A stretch of DNA of 64,000 nucleotides from UBA5951 sp009936885 (GTDB lineage: Bacteria; Pseudomonadota; Alphaproteobacteria; Puniceispirillales; Puniceispirillaceae), in contig CALKVA010000019.1 of assembly GCA_937996625.1 (NCBI GenBank), positions 41,557 through 105,556 on the forward strand. Reading direction: 5' to 3'. A model generated the notes under the pieces. It worked only from the letters and a program-made list of their open reading frames with translations. It did not search any database and was not told where the DNA came from. Positions within the stretch are counted from its first letter, which is position 1; each line of letters begins with the position of its first letter. Made by a program: the position numbers and the translations under genes. Positions 17,526 through 26,182 of this stretch are shown piece after piece.

Positions 17526-18674
17526 ATGGCAAATTCTGCTACAAAAGCAGAGATGTCTCAGTCTACGCAATCTGGCCAGGATACTAAAACAGATTATTTA
17601 GTAATCTTAATCCTGGCCATTGCGGGATTGATTGTTGCTGGGCTTGTATCTCTTGATACCGGGGGCAGAGGCGTAATCCTATTTACTTTGGGCGCGCTTT
17701 TGGGGGCCTCGTTTTTATTTTTTCAATATGGGTTTGCCTCAGGCTGGCGATTGCTGATAACACAAGGTGATACCCGTCCCATGGGCTATCATTTTCTGCT
17801 TGTTGGATTATGCTCTTTGGTGTTTTTGCCAGTAAGTTTTTTAGATTTAGGGGCTTCTGGCAATATGGCACCGATATCAATCTCCCTCATAGTGGGCTCC
17901 TCTATATTTGGAATTGGAATGCAACTTGCCAATGGATGCGGGTCTGGCGTTTTATTCACTTATGGCGGCGGTTCTGCACGAATGTTATTTGCGCTACCCG
18001 GGTTTGTAATTGGATCTGTATTAGGCAGTCTTGCTCTGCCCCCAGTCTTGGAATGGGGCGCGCTTAATCCAATTGCAATTGGAGGAAGAGACAGCTTGTT
18101 AGTTTCTCTTTTAACGAATGTCTCTTTGATTTTTGGGGTAATGGCTGTGTGTTTTTACCTAGCGCATAAATCAGGTCGTGCGCTTAGCAAAAAATGGCTT
18201 TTAGGAACTGGATTAATTGCGGTTCTGTGCGCTTTGGTGTTTGTCATCTCTGGCCATCCATGGGGGGTAACTTTCGGATTTACGGTTTGGGGCGGCAAGC
18301 TCGCTTTATTAGCAGGTCTGCCAATTGATAAGGCGGTATTTTGGCAGTGGCCAGGGCCTGCTCTAGCTCTAAAACAATCTGTATTTGCGGATATTAGCAG
18401 TCTTATGAATTTTGGAATTATAATTGGAGCAGGATTACTTGCCGCCATAACCGCAAGCTTTGCACGGCAACCATGGCCTCCTTCTCGCCAGCTAATAGCC
18501 GCAATTATTGGCGGTTTACTAATGGGGGTAGGGGCAAGATTAGCATTTGGATGTAATATCGGTGCATTTTTAGCTGGGATTTCTTCTGGAAGCTTACATG
18601 GCTGGCTCTGGGCGATATTTGCGTTAGCGGGAAGTTGGATAGGCATCAAGATTAGACCTTATTTTGGATTTTAA
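17526..18674 (+). CDS. YeeE/YedE family sulfur-compound transporter
   Basis: About 382 residues with ten or so membrane helices. The family includes the thiosulfate importer YeeE/TsuA, in which conserved cysteines line the path. Here they appear in LANGCGSGVLFTYGGGSARM and, in the C-terminal half, LAFGCNIGAFLAGISSGSLH, a duplicated GC-x-G pattern. The ATG at 17526 has AAGGA 8 bp upstream; an upstream in-frame TTG at 17508 overlapping the rhodanese gene is less likely. Co-location with the exported rhodanese and the Cys-rich peptide supports a sulfur role, but the substrate is inferred. Confidence 0.92.
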   Translation: MANSATKAEMSQSTQSGQDTKTDYLVILILAIAGLIVAGLVSLDTGGRGVILFTLGALLGASFLFFQYGFASGWRLLITQGDTRPMGYHFLLVGLCSLVFLPVSFLDLGASGNMAPISISLIVGSSIFGIGMQLANGCGSGVLFTYGGGSARMLFALPGFVIGSVLGSLALPPVLEWGALNPIAIGGRDSLLVSLLTNVSLIFGVMAVCFYLAHKSGRALSKKWLLGTGLIAVLCALVFVISGHPWGVTFGFTVWGGKLALLAGLPIDKAVFWQWPGPALALKQSVFADISSLMNFGIIIGAGLLAAITASFARQPWPPSRQLIAAIIGGLLMGVGARLAFGCNIGAFLAGISSGSLHGWLWAIFALAGSWIGIKIRPYFGF

Positions 18675-18679
18675 AAGCG

Positions 18680-18838
18680 ATGTATATCTCCCTTAGGAAA
18701 ATTCATATAACGCTGTTTTTGTTGATTTTTATAGTGCTTGTCCTAGACCATCTTACAAGTCCTACCTCCAGAAGTCTTGCAGCGCCAGCAGATGGCGCCG
18801 CCTCTTGTGCGCCTTGCGGGGCACCCTGTCCGCAATAA
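18680..18838 (+). CDS. small Cys-rich exported or membrane-anchored peptide (52 aa)
   Basis: A 52-codon frame starts 5 bp after the YeeE stop, close enough for translational coupling. I know no family for it. It has a basic start (residues 6-9), a hydrophobic helix at about 12-22, a polar linker, SLAAPADGAA (a plausible signal-peptidase region), and a tail CAPCGAPCPQ with Cys43, Cys46 and Cys50. The gap from helix to AxA is long, so it may stay membrane-anchored. An 8-bp stem-loop at 18839-18860 (one G-T pair) follows the stop directly. The reading is supported by composition and position, not by homology. Frames on the opposite strand here are its shadows. Confidence 0.6.
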   Translation: MYISLRKIHITLFLLIFIVLVLDHLTSPTSRSLAAPADGAASCAPCGAPCPQ

Positions 18839-18986
18839 CAGATGTCTTTAGTGATATCTGGTAGCAAATTAGGTATTTGTTCGGGTAGCATAGCAAAGAG
18901 CTCATTTTGGCCTTTGAATTGAAGTGAGGCAATAACGATGCTACATTTTTGACTGCTGCTAAAATCAATTAAAGGCGAATATCAAA

Positions 18987-19913
18987 ATGCTACTTCCTAT
19001 TTTTCATCACTACCCGCAATCACCCATCGCAGAAAAAATCCGTATGACATTCGGTATAATGGGGATGGAATGGCAATCTGTTCATATACCGCGTATACCG
19101 CCAAAACCGTTATTAATGCCGCTTACGGGTGGCTATCGCAGAACGCCTGTTTTGCAGTTCGGATCAGACATTTTCTGCGATAGCCAGTCTATTGCAGGTC
19201 AACTTGGATTACAAAATATTAAGCCATCTGCATATCAGCTATCCAATAAGGCTCTTGAGCTAATTCTAGGAAGCTTTGGTGAAACGATTTTATTTAGCCT
19301 TACCGTAAGGGTGGTACTTACGAGCTCCATGGGTGTTGCACCCGAAGAATTCATTAAGGATAGAGGCTCATTATATTTCGAGCCTGGATGGACGGTAGAA
19401 GAGATGAGAGATTCACTTCCCAGTATTCTAATGCAATTGCAAGCTGCCTTTGATTTAATAAATCATCATCTGCTGGAAAATGGCCCTTTTATAAATGGGG
19501 CTAGGCCCAGCTATTCTGACGCGGTTGTGCAACATTGTGTTTGGTTTTTATGTGGCCGCTGGGAAGGCGGGAATGAATTTATCAAGCCTTTTGATGCGAT
19601 ATGCAAGCAGCGTGAACTTATTGCATCATTTGGTCATGGAACATCACATGATATTTCAGCAGAGCAGGCATTAGAAACGGCAATTAAAAATCCCCCCAAC
19701 GCCCCAAAAGGTATAAATTGTACCTATACTGGCGGTTTGAAATACGCACAGAAGGTAAAGATTCGTCCAAATGGCAGAACTTCTGACCCAGATGTCATAG
19801 GCGCACTTCGCTATCTCGATGAGACACTAATCATAGTCGATTATGCGCATGAGGATGCAGGACAGGTCGCCATACATTTTCCAGTATTAGGCTATCAAAT
19901 TTCAGCGCTTTGA
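18987..19913 (+). CDS. glutathione S-transferase family protein
   Basis: The N-terminal thioredoxin-like domain reads HHYPQSPIAEKIRMTFGIMGMEW, then GGYRRTPVLQFGSDIFCDSQSIAG. The TPVLQ and DSQSI segments are the GST cis-proline and glutathione gamma-glutamyl contact. An alpha-helical C-terminal domain follows, with INGARPSYSDAVVQHCVWFL. At 308 residues it is longer than the usual 200-230, the excess being at the C-terminus after about residue 215. Substrate and reaction are unknown. AAAGGCG precedes the ATG. It does not overlap neighbours. Confidence 0.85.
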   Translation: MLLPIFHHYPQSPIAEKIRMTFGIMGMEWQSVHIPRIPPKPLLMPLTGGYRRTPVLQFGSDIFCDSQSIAGQLGLQNIKPSAYQLSNKALELILGSFGETILFSLTVRVVLTSSMGVAPEEFIKDRGSLYFEPGWTVEEMRDSLPSILMQLQAAFDLINHHLLENGPFINGARPSYSDAVVQHCVWFLCGRWEGGNEFIKPFDAICKQRELIASFGHGTSHDISAEQALETAIKNPPNAPKGINCTYTGGLKYAQKVKIRPNGRTSDPDVIGALRYLDETLIIVDYAHEDAGQVAIHFPVLGYQISAL

Positions 19914-19930
19914 GTTTCTACATATCATGA

Positions 19931-20497
19931 TTAGCGTTTGCGCTGACCTTCTGATGACAGCTTAGATACTCTGCCTTTGAGCGTAAGCGGAATTTGGGAT
20001 GCCATAAATAAGGCCGTTGCAGGGGCAAGCACAAATACTTTTATGTTAACCCAGCCCTCATCATCCAAAGTTCTCCACGCTGCCTCGTTAGCAATAGCAA
20101 GACAAACAAAAAATAGCCCCCATCGGATAGAGAGTTTCATCCAGGTTTCATGTGTTAAACGAAACTGCTTTCCAAAAAATAATTTCATTACGGGGTAGTT
20201 TCGAGCCCATCCAAATATTAATAATCCAGCAAAGGAGACATTGAATAGGCTGGACTGAATTTTTATGAAAATCGTTTCTTCTGTGATAAAGGCAACTGCT
20301 AAAAATATTACGGAAATTAGAGTAGAAAACAGCGGAAAGTACAAAATAGAGTTATCTTTAGCATATTGAGCGAAAATAAGAACAGCAGAGGATAAAATAG
20401 CCGCAAACGCACCAACATATAACGAGAACATGCTTGTTCCAACAAACAATGCTAACAAAGGCAGAGTCTCTAATAAAACGGATAAAAACGGTTTCAT
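19931..20497 (-). CDS. yciB: YciB family inner-membrane protein (septation protein A)
   Basis: A 188-residue protein with five or six membrane helices. The C-terminal block LTHETWMKLSIRWGLFFVCLAIANEAAWR and then DEGWVNIKVF is the conserved YciB/IspZ signature. In enterobacteria YciB is linked to cell envelope integrity and the division/elongation machinery; the precise activity is unsettled. It is convergent with the GST gene and divergent from phhB. Confidence 0.9.
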   Translation of the reverse strand: MKPFLSVLLETLPLLALFVGTSMFSLYVGAFAAILSSAVLIFAQYAKDNSILYFPLFSTLISVIFLAVAFITEETIFIKIQSSLFNVSFAGLLIFGWARNYPVMKLFFGKQFRLTHETWMKLSIRWGLFFVCLAIANEAAWRTLDDEGWVNIKVFVLAPATALFMASQIPLTLKGRVSKLSSEGQRKR

Positions 20498-20736
20498 ATT
20501 CTATTGTTTTTTTAATTTCATTCATAATTGAAATAATTCCCAATGCAGAAAAGGAAATAGCTCTGAGCCATATTGCGTGAGAACATTTAATTGGGTGGCT
20601 TGAATAGCTAAGCGCTTGGTTGCGGTCTTGAGAAATATCGTAAAATGCTTGTCATCTGGCGTGATGCGTGTGATATATTTACCCTTGATGGAATGGCAAA
20701 AAATTCAGTCTTTAATCATGTTTTTGGAGAAAAATT

Positions 20737-21048
20737 GTGTCAAATTTATTAGATGATGATTCGTTAGAAGCGTTAAAAATTGACCTTAAAAACTGGTCAT
20801 TTCAAGCTGATAGTAAGGCTATGAGCAGGGCGTTAAAATTTAATGGTTTCGGTTCTGCAATGGGTTTCATGATGCAGGTTGCGATTATAGCTGATAAAAT
20901 GAATCATCATCCTGAATGGTCAAATGTCTATAGTACGGTGACGATAAACCTTACCACCCATGATGCTGGCGGGATTACGAGTTTGGATGAAGCGCTTGCA
21001 AAAAAAATTGATAAAATTGCGCTTCAATTAGGTGCAACCAGCCTCTAA
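20737..21048 (+). CDS. phhB: pterin-4a-carbinolamine dehydratase
   Basis: A 103-residue protein with the family signature NHHPEWSNVY near residues 60-69, whose histidines catalyse dehydration of 4a-hydroxytetrahydrobiopterin. Length is full. Translation starts at GTG (20737) with GGAGA 6 bp upstream. The stop shares one base with the start of the next gene (TAATG). No phenylalanine hydroxylase gene is nearby, so its role here, pterin recycling or other, is open. Confidence 0.93.
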   Translation: MSNLLDDDSLEALKIDLKNWSFQADSKAMSRALKFNGFGSAMGFMMQVAIIADKMNHHPEWSNVYSTVTINLTTHDAGGITSLDEALAKKIDKIALQLGATSL

Positions 21049-21803
21049 TGTCAGAGTTCGCTGCTGAATATTATTGGATAATTATTGTAACATCATTCTT
21101 CCTTGCGGGCATTGTAAAAGGAACACTTGGTCTAGGGCTTCCAACCGTTGCCATTACACTTCTTACCTTTTTTATACCGCCTGTTGACGCGGTCATGATG
21201 AACGTAATTCCTGTTTTGCTTTTAAATAGCTGGCAATATTATCAGGCTAAAGACCATCTTTTTGTGATAAAAAAATATTGGCGGCTTGCTGCATGGATGA
21301 TGGCAAGTTTGGCGGTTTTTTCATTTGTTACGGTGCATTTATCAAATGAGTTTATTAAGCTATGGATTGGCGTTGGTATATTAAGTTTTTTTATAACAAA
21401 TATCAGAAGTGGTGGATGGCATATTCCACCAGAAAAAATGAGAAAATGGCAACCGATTGTTGGGGGTGTCTCTGGCTTTGTAGGTGGCCCGACAGTACTT
21501 TGGGCTATCCCGCTTACGATTTACCTTATATCTGCCAAAATTCCTAAGCGGGAATTTGTTGATACCATGGGATTTTTGTTGCTGGTAGGATGTTTACCTG
21601 TCATTTTCGGATATGTATCAACCGAAGTTTTTGTTTTTTCTGAGATGTGGTTTCCCAGTTTGGTTGTAACATTAGTGGCAACAATTGGATTTATTCTTGG
21701 CCAATTAATTAGAGATAAAATATCAACTGACTTATTCAGAAAATTATTATTGTGGATGTTTTTTATTATGGGAATACGAATGATAGCCGAAGCTCTTTTA
21801 TAA
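21048..21803 (+). CDS. TauE/SafE family membrane transporter
   Basis: A 251-residue protein with seven to eight membrane helices. The N-terminal GIVKGTLGLGLPTVAITLL and central GGVSGFVGGPTVLWAIP are the paired glycine-rich motifs of the TauE/SafE (sulfite exporter) family, which moves organic or inorganic sulfur anions and some other anions. Start codon and phhB stop overlap as TAATG, so expression is coupled. The true substrate cannot be told from sequence. Confidence 0.88.
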   Translation: MSEFAAEYYWIIIVTSFFLAGIVKGTLGLGLPTVAITLLTFFIPPVDAVMMNVIPVLLLNSWQYYQAKDHLFVIKKYWRLAAWMMASLAVFSFVTVHLSNEFIKLWIGVGILSFFITNIRSGGWHIPPEKMRKWQPIVGGVSGFVGGPTVLWAIPLTIYLISAKIPKREFVDTMGFLLLVGCLPVIFGYVSTEVFVFSEMWFPSLVVTLVATIGFILGQLIRDKISTDLFRKLLLWMFFIMGIRMIAEALL

Positions 21804-21818
21804 AAAAAGGTAACACAG

Positions 21819-22724
21819 ATGAATAATAAAGCGTGGTTATTATTATTTCTTTTATCATTCATATGGGGTGGGTCTTTCTATTTTATTGGTGAGGGCGTTC
21901 GGTATGTCCCGCCGCTAACACTTGTCTGGTATAGAATTCTGTTTGCTGGGATTGCCTTATATATACTTCTTTTATGGCGGCGGCAAAAATTACCAACTCA
22001 ATTTGATTTCTGGTTTTGTATTTCCATAATGGTACTATTGAATAATATTATTCCATTTACGCTCATTGCCTGGGGTCAAAAGACAATAAGCGGGGGTCTG
22101 GCGGCGATTTTAAATTCTAATACTGCATTTGCAGCGGTTTTTATTGCAGCAATATTCATTCCCTCAGAGCCATTAGATGCAAGACGAGTAATAGGCACTC
22201 TAATTGGTATTATAGGCGTGATTTTAGTGATTGGCATGGACTCCTTAACAGAAATCACACTTGCATCTTTAAGCCAGTTCGCCATATTGCTTGCCACTAT
22301 TAGTTATGCGTTAGGAAGCGTGTGGGGTAAAACACGTCTCTCAAGCTACAAGCCACTGGATATTGCCTGCGGAACATTGCTGGTTGGATCTGTAATTGTT
22401 GCACCAATTATGGTTTTGGCAGATGGCATACCAGATCTAGAGGCATTTGAGTGGAAGTTTATAACAATACTTATGGGACTTAGTATCGCTGGTACTGCCT
22501 TTGCCTATGTTATTTATTATCGTATTTTAGAACTTGCAGGTGCATCTAGTCTCATGCTTGTGACGATTATTGTGCCTATTTTTGCAGTATCGATTGATGC
22601 TATTATTCTCTCAAAATGGATTTCTGCTCAAACCCTCGGCGGTTTTGTAATTATAAGCCTTGGGTTGTCCTTGATAGATGGCAGAATTTGGTGGCTTATT
22701 GCCAAAAGGTTAAAAGCCAGATAA
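21819..22724 (+). CDS. EamA/DMT-superfamily transporter
   Basis: A 301-residue protein with ten predicted membrane helices in two EamA repeats. Family hallmarks are FIWGGSFYFIGEGVRYVPPL at the start of repeat one and the late GTAFAYVIYYRILELAGASS segment in repeat two. Such proteins export amino acids or other metabolites. AAAAAGG lies upstream of the ATG, 15 bp after tauE, so the phhB-tauE-eamA genes may form one unit. The 3' end overlaps the convergent azlD gene by 29 bp. Confidence 0.9.
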   Translation: MNNKAWLLLFLLSFIWGGSFYFIGEGVRYVPPLTLVWYRILFAGIALYILLLWRRQKLPTQFDFWFCISIMVLLNNIIPFTLIAWGQKTISGGLAAILNSNTAFAAVFIAAIFIPSEPLDARRVIGTLIGIIGVILVIGMDSLTEITLASLSQFAILLATISYALGSVWGKTRLSSYKPLDIACGTLLVGSVIVAPIMVLADGIPDLEAFEWKFITILMGLSIAGTAFAYVIYYRILELAGASSLMLVTIIVPIFAVSIDAIILSKWISAQTLGGFVIISLGLSLIDGRIWWLIAKRLKAR

Positions 22725-23013
22725 CGCACAATCCAGATATAATAGTCGCAACAGTAGAGCGTGTATAATAAGCAACAATAATAGCAATGATGGCTGCTCC
22801 TATTCTCAGATTATCTTGAATGACAAGGGCTCCTGTTTCGGGCGAGATAAAAATAGCTGGAACAATGATTGCCGTTAATACAGATACTGGCACAAACTTC
22901 ATGGCTAATTGAAGCCAGACTGGAAGCGTTTTTGGCATTAAGGGAGATAGGGTAAGAAATCGTGCGGAAAAGGTCAAAATTCCAGCACAAATAATAGCAA
23001 GCCAGACTATCAT
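22696..23013 (-). CDS. azlD: AzlD family membrane protein
   Basis: A 105-residue protein with three or four membrane helices. Segments ARFLTLSPLMPKTLPVWLQLAMKFVPVSVLTAIIVP match AzlD, the small partner of AzlC in branched-chain amino acid export. It overlaps the azlC stop by ATGA, so the pair is co-translated. Its own 3' end runs 29 bp into the opposing EamA gene. Confidence 0.9.
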   Translation of the reverse strand: MIVWLAIICAGILTFSARFLTLSPLMPKTLPVWLQLAMKFVPVSVLTAIIVPAIFISPETGALVIQDNLRIGAAIIAIIVAYYTRSTVATIISGLCVIWLLTFWQ

Positions 23014-23741
23014 GGCTTTTTCTCAGTTTTGGTGTCTCTTGCATGTATTAAATAGCTAGAGGCTGTACCAGCAATAATGCCACAAATAGCAGAAATAATA
23101 ATCCAGAGATTAAATGGCAGAAACTGAAATATCAGGGCAGCAGTTCCAGAAGAAACACCCGCAAATATTTGCGGAAAGTGCGTTAGAGAAGGAATTACAA
23201 CGGCAATAAATGTAAGTGGAACAGCAAATCCAAGCTGAAAACTATCTGGTATTGTTGGGCCAGCTACTATTCCGATTACAGTCGATATCTGCCAGCAGGA
23301 CCAAAGGATTAGACCACTTCCCAGTAAGTGATAATGCATTGCCTCTGAGGAATGTTTTTGGGTGAATCTTAGATGCGAAATTGCAAATGCTTCATCGGTC
23401 AGTAAATAGCCAAGAAATATGCGCCAATGTAAGGGTAAATGGCGTAAATATTCCGACATAACAAGCCCATAGAGTATATGGCGAAGGTTAACAGCGCTAA
23501 CGGTTGTGACCAATATGGTAAAGGGCGTGCCTGTTGCGTATAATTGTGTAAATACAATCTGGCTAGCACCGCCGAATAAGATAGATGACATAAAAAAAGT
23601 TTGAAGTGGCGTCAACCCTGCCTCTAGCCCTACCATGCCAAATACGATACCGAAAGGGATAACCGCTAATTGCAAGGGAAGGCCGTCTTTTATACCTGCC
23701 AGAAATTCGGTCAGCGCTCCTTTATTTTTAACAGAAAACAT
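23010..23741 (-). CDS. azlC: AzlC family branched-chain amino acid exporter subunit
   Basis: A 243-residue membrane protein. GIKDGLPLQLAVIPFGIVFGMVG and SSILFGGASQIVFTQLYATG are the AzlC signatures, followed by NLRHILYGLVMSEYLRHLP and LLTDEAFAISH. With AzlD it forms a two-component exporter known from branched-chain amino acids and analogues. Helix count is about seven. No regulator gene such as an Lrp homologue sits beside it here. Confidence 0.92.
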   Translation of the reverse strand: MFSVKNKGALTEFLAGIKDGLPLQLAVIPFGIVFGMVGLEAGLTPLQTFFMSSILFGGASQIVFTQLYATGTPFTILVTTVSAVNLRHILYGLVMSEYLRHLPLHWRIFLGYLLTDEAFAISHLRFTQKHSSEAMHYHLLGSGLILWSCWQISTVIGIVAGPTIPDSFQLGFAVPLTFIAVVIPSLTHFPQIFAGVSSGTAALIFQFLPFNLWIIISAICGIIAGTASSYLIHARDTKTEKKP

Positions 23742-23884
23742 CGCAACACCAAAAATTTTCCTGCATTATGAAGATTACAAATTGGGTTACAGAATAACAC
23801 ATCAATAAAAGGATGCTGGTTTGCACGCAACATGTTATTTATGTAATCCAGTACCATCATTTAATACAAGAGGATATTTGAAGA

Positions 23885-25078
23885 ATGACAGGTCACTATA
23901 ATGTGATTAGCAAACAGAGTGCGCAGAATAAACGAATTGTGATGCGGGTTGATTTCAATGTTCCGATGCAAGACGGAAAAATCTTGGATGATACCAGAAT
24001 AAAACGCGTTATTCCTGGAATAAAAACCCTATTAGAATGTTCAAAGCAACTTATTTTAGTAACACATCTTGGACGCCCCAAAGGAAATGTTGATAACACA
24101 CTCTCTTCGCAACCACTCCAAGAATATCTTAGCGAAGCATTATCAATGCCAGTGCGTTTTATAGCGCATATCGAAGATTCATCACAGCTTTTAGAGGCGG
24201 TAGATTCACATGATAAAATCTGTCTATTGGAGAATTGCCGCTTTTATGCAGGCGAAGAACAAAACGACCAAAATCTAGCACGCGCTTATGCAAGTCTTGC
24301 CGATATTTATGTCAATGATGCGTTTTCGTGCTCTCATCGCTCACACGCATCTATTCAAGCGATTACCGGGTTTTTGCCAAGCTATGCCGGCCCTGTTCTT
24401 GCAGTAGAGCTAACAGCGCTGTCTGATGCATTGGAAAGCCCGAAGCGGCCTGTGGCGGCCTTTGTTGGTGGTGCAAAAATATCTACAAAACTTTCTGTAT
24501 TAGAAAATCTGATTTCCAAAGTGGATAAGCTGCTACTTGCGGGCGCGATGGCAAACACATTTCTTGCTGCGAGGCAAGTACCAGTGGCTGCATCATTATA
24601 TGAGCCAGATTTGATCCCTACAGCTAAAACGATATTAGAGCTTGCGCAACAACAAGGATGCAAGATAATTTTGCCAGTTGATGGTGTTGTAAGTACAAAA
24701 TTAGAAAAAGGGGGGCGCTTTCACACGCGCCTCAACGGCGCGCTTGAAGATAATGAGATGATTTTAGATATTGGTCCTGCCTCCGTCGCTTTATTCAAAG
24801 AACATATAAAAGACTGCAAAACATTATTATGGAACGGACCTGCCGGTGCATTTGAAATTGCCCCATATGATGAGGCTAGTAAATCGCTTGGCGCGTTTAT
24901 AGGAATGAGAACCCGCAACGGGCAGCTTATAAGTGTTGCTGGCGGCGGCGATACGGTCGCTGCTGTAAATCTTGCAGGCGTAGCAGATGAGCTTACTTAT
25001 GTATCACTGGCAGGAGGCGCTTTTCTTGAATGGATCGAAGGAAAATCACTTCCAGGTATTGAAGCCTTACATTCTTAA
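23885..25078 (+). CDS. pgk: phosphoglycerate kinase
   Basis: A 397-residue glycolytic/gluconeogenic enzyme. It carries MRVDFNVPM near residue 20 (the 3-phosphoglycerate-binding RVDFNVP motif), THLGRPKG, LLENCRFYAGEE, NDAFSCSHRSHAS, then LWNGPAGAFE and GGGDTVAAV in the nucleotide-binding domain. Length is normal for a bacterial PGK. The usual partner genes gap and fba are not adjacent. Confidence 0.98.
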   Translation: MTGHYNVISKQSAQNKRIVMRVDFNVPMQDGKILDDTRIKRVIPGIKTLLECSKQLILVTHLGRPKGNVDNTLSSQPLQEYLSEALSMPVRFIAHIEDSSQLLEAVDSHDKICLLENCRFYAGEEQNDQNLARAYASLADIYVNDAFSCSHRSHASIQAITGFLPSYAGPVLAVELTALSDALESPKRPVAAFVGGAKISTKLSVLENLISKVDKLLLAGAMANTFLAARQVPVAASLYEPDLIPTAKTILELAQQQGCKIILPVDGVVSTKLEKGGRFHTRLNGALEDNEMILDIGPASVALFKEHIKDCKTLLWNGPAGAFEIAPYDEASKSLGAFIGMRTRNGQLISVAGGGDTVAAVNLAGVADELTYVSLAGGAFLEWIEGKSLPGIEALHS

Positions 25079-25135
25079 GATTAGATGATTTATAAACAGG
25101 CGTTCTGCAAAACTCAACCTAAAGGGTACCCAAAT

Positions 25136-25780
25136 ATGTTTTTTGATAATCCGTTTAAAACTAGACTACCAGATAGCCACGAAGCGCTCAAAGGCAGAGC
25201 ACAGGAAATCAAGACCTCACAAACGCACGCTGTCTTAAACACCGCCATGCATCCCCCTTTTCCAGATAATCTTCATAAACTTGTTATTGGAATGGGATGT
25301 TTTTGGGGGGCAGAGAGATTATTTTGGAAATGCGAGGGTGTATATACAACTGCTGTTGGTTATTCAGGCGGTACCACGCACAATCCAACTTATGAAGAAG
25401 TTTGTTCAGGGCGTACAGGCCATACCGAAGCTGTTTTGATTATTTATGACCCTAAAAAAGTATCTCTGGATAGAATGCTTGGTATTTTTTGGGAAGAACA
25501 TAATCCAACCCAGTTTATGAGACAAGGAAATGACAGAGGAACTCAATATCGCTCAGCTCTATATGCGTTTGATGAAAAACAGCTTGTTCAGTTAAAACAA
25601 TCTGCTGAACATTATCAGTCTGCTTTAAAAAAAGCAGGCCAGCCTGATATTACAACAGAGATCAAAATGCATGAGCATTTCTATTATGCAGAGGACTATC
25701 ATCAGCAATATTTACATAAAGTGCCAAATGGCTATTGTGGACTTGCTGGATGTGGGATTTCGTATGAATACGCCTCTTGA
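25136..25780 (+). CDS. msrA: peptide methionine sulfoxide reductase MsrA
   Basis: This enzyme reduces methionine-S-sulfoxide in proteins. The catalytic GCFWG lies about 75 residues in, followed by YSGG, YEEVCSGRTGHTEAV and EHNPTQFMRQGNDRGTQYRS, all MsrA signatures. C-terminal cysteines in YCGLAGCG are likely resolving residues. The frame opens at 25085, but the ATG at 25136 is preferred: AAAGGG precedes it, and the long N-terminus then lines up with the E. coli-type form, which also has an extension before GCFWG. Confidence 0.95.
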   Translation: MFFDNPFKTRLPDSHEALKGRAQEIKTSQTHAVLNTAMHPPFPDNLHKLVIGMGCFWGAERLFWKCEGVYTTAVGYSGGTTHNPTYEEVCSGRTGHTEAVLIIYDPKKVSLDRMLGIFWEEHNPTQFMRQGNDRGTQYRSALYAFDEKQLVQLKQSAEHYQSALKKAGQPDITTEIKMHEHFYYAEDYHQQYLHKVPNGYCGLAGCGISYEYAS

Positions 25781-25837
25781 CCTTTAGCATTGGGCAGTCT
25801 ATAAACCAGCACGTTTTTCCTAGAAATGGAAGTTGTC

Positions 25838-25963
25838 ATGAAAGTTGTAAGTTCTCTTAAAACCATTAAAAATCGCGACCGTCATTGTCAGGTGGTACGT
25901 CGCCGCGGTAGGTTGTATGTGATCAATAAGAGAAACCCACGTTTGAAAGCCCGTCAGGGGTAG
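25838..25963 (+). CDS. rpmJ: ribosomal protein L36 (type B, 41 aa)
   Basis: This 41-residue basic protein begins MKVVSSLKTIKNRDRHCQVV and ends NKRNPRLKARQG. Only one conserved Cys/His position (Cys17) is visible, so it is the zinc-free C-minus form of L36 common in proteobacteria. GGAAG precedes the ATG. A strong terminator follows 50 bp after the stop, so it is its own short transcription unit or the end of one from msrA. Confidence 0.96.
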   Translation: MKVVSSLKTIKNRDRHCQVVRRRGRLYVINKRNPRLKARQG

Positions 25964-26013
25964 TGGTGACTTATTAACAGGATAATTAAGCACAATGTGT
26001 GAAAGATATTGAC

Positions 26014-26040
26014 AAAGCCGGCTTTTATGCTGGCTTTTTT
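26014..26040 (+). terminator. rho-independent terminator after rpmJ
   Basis: AAAGCCGGC (26014-26022) pairs with GCTGGCTTT (26029-26037) around a TTTTAT loop, with one G-T pair, and runs into a T-tract to 26040. This is the clearest intrinsic terminator in the window. Confidence 0.88.
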
Positions 26041-26132
26041 CTGTTAATTTCTAGTTTTTTGAAAAACTTCTTCTGACTCTGCTGGTTGATGATTGATTTT
26101 TTTCACATAACCACCCTATATCAATAAAGCAG

Positions 26133-26164
26133 GATCCATAAAGCCAGATCCATAAAGCAGATCC
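26133..26164 (+). repeat. short tandem repeat of a GATCCATAAAGC unit
   Basis: GATCCATAAAGC appears at 26133-26144 and 26147-26158 with a 14-bp period, preceded by a decayed AATAAAGC and followed by a partial GATCC at 26160-26164. It lies just before the glcD ribosome-binding region and looks like slippage duplication in the leader. Confidence 0.6.
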
Positions 26165-26182
26165 GAATCGGGGGTTATAGAA

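Noticed and set aside
18703..18968. Two minus-strand frames of 62 and 68 codons
   Set aside because: They are shadows of the plus-strand Cys-rich peptide and following intergenic DNA, with no ribosome-binding site.
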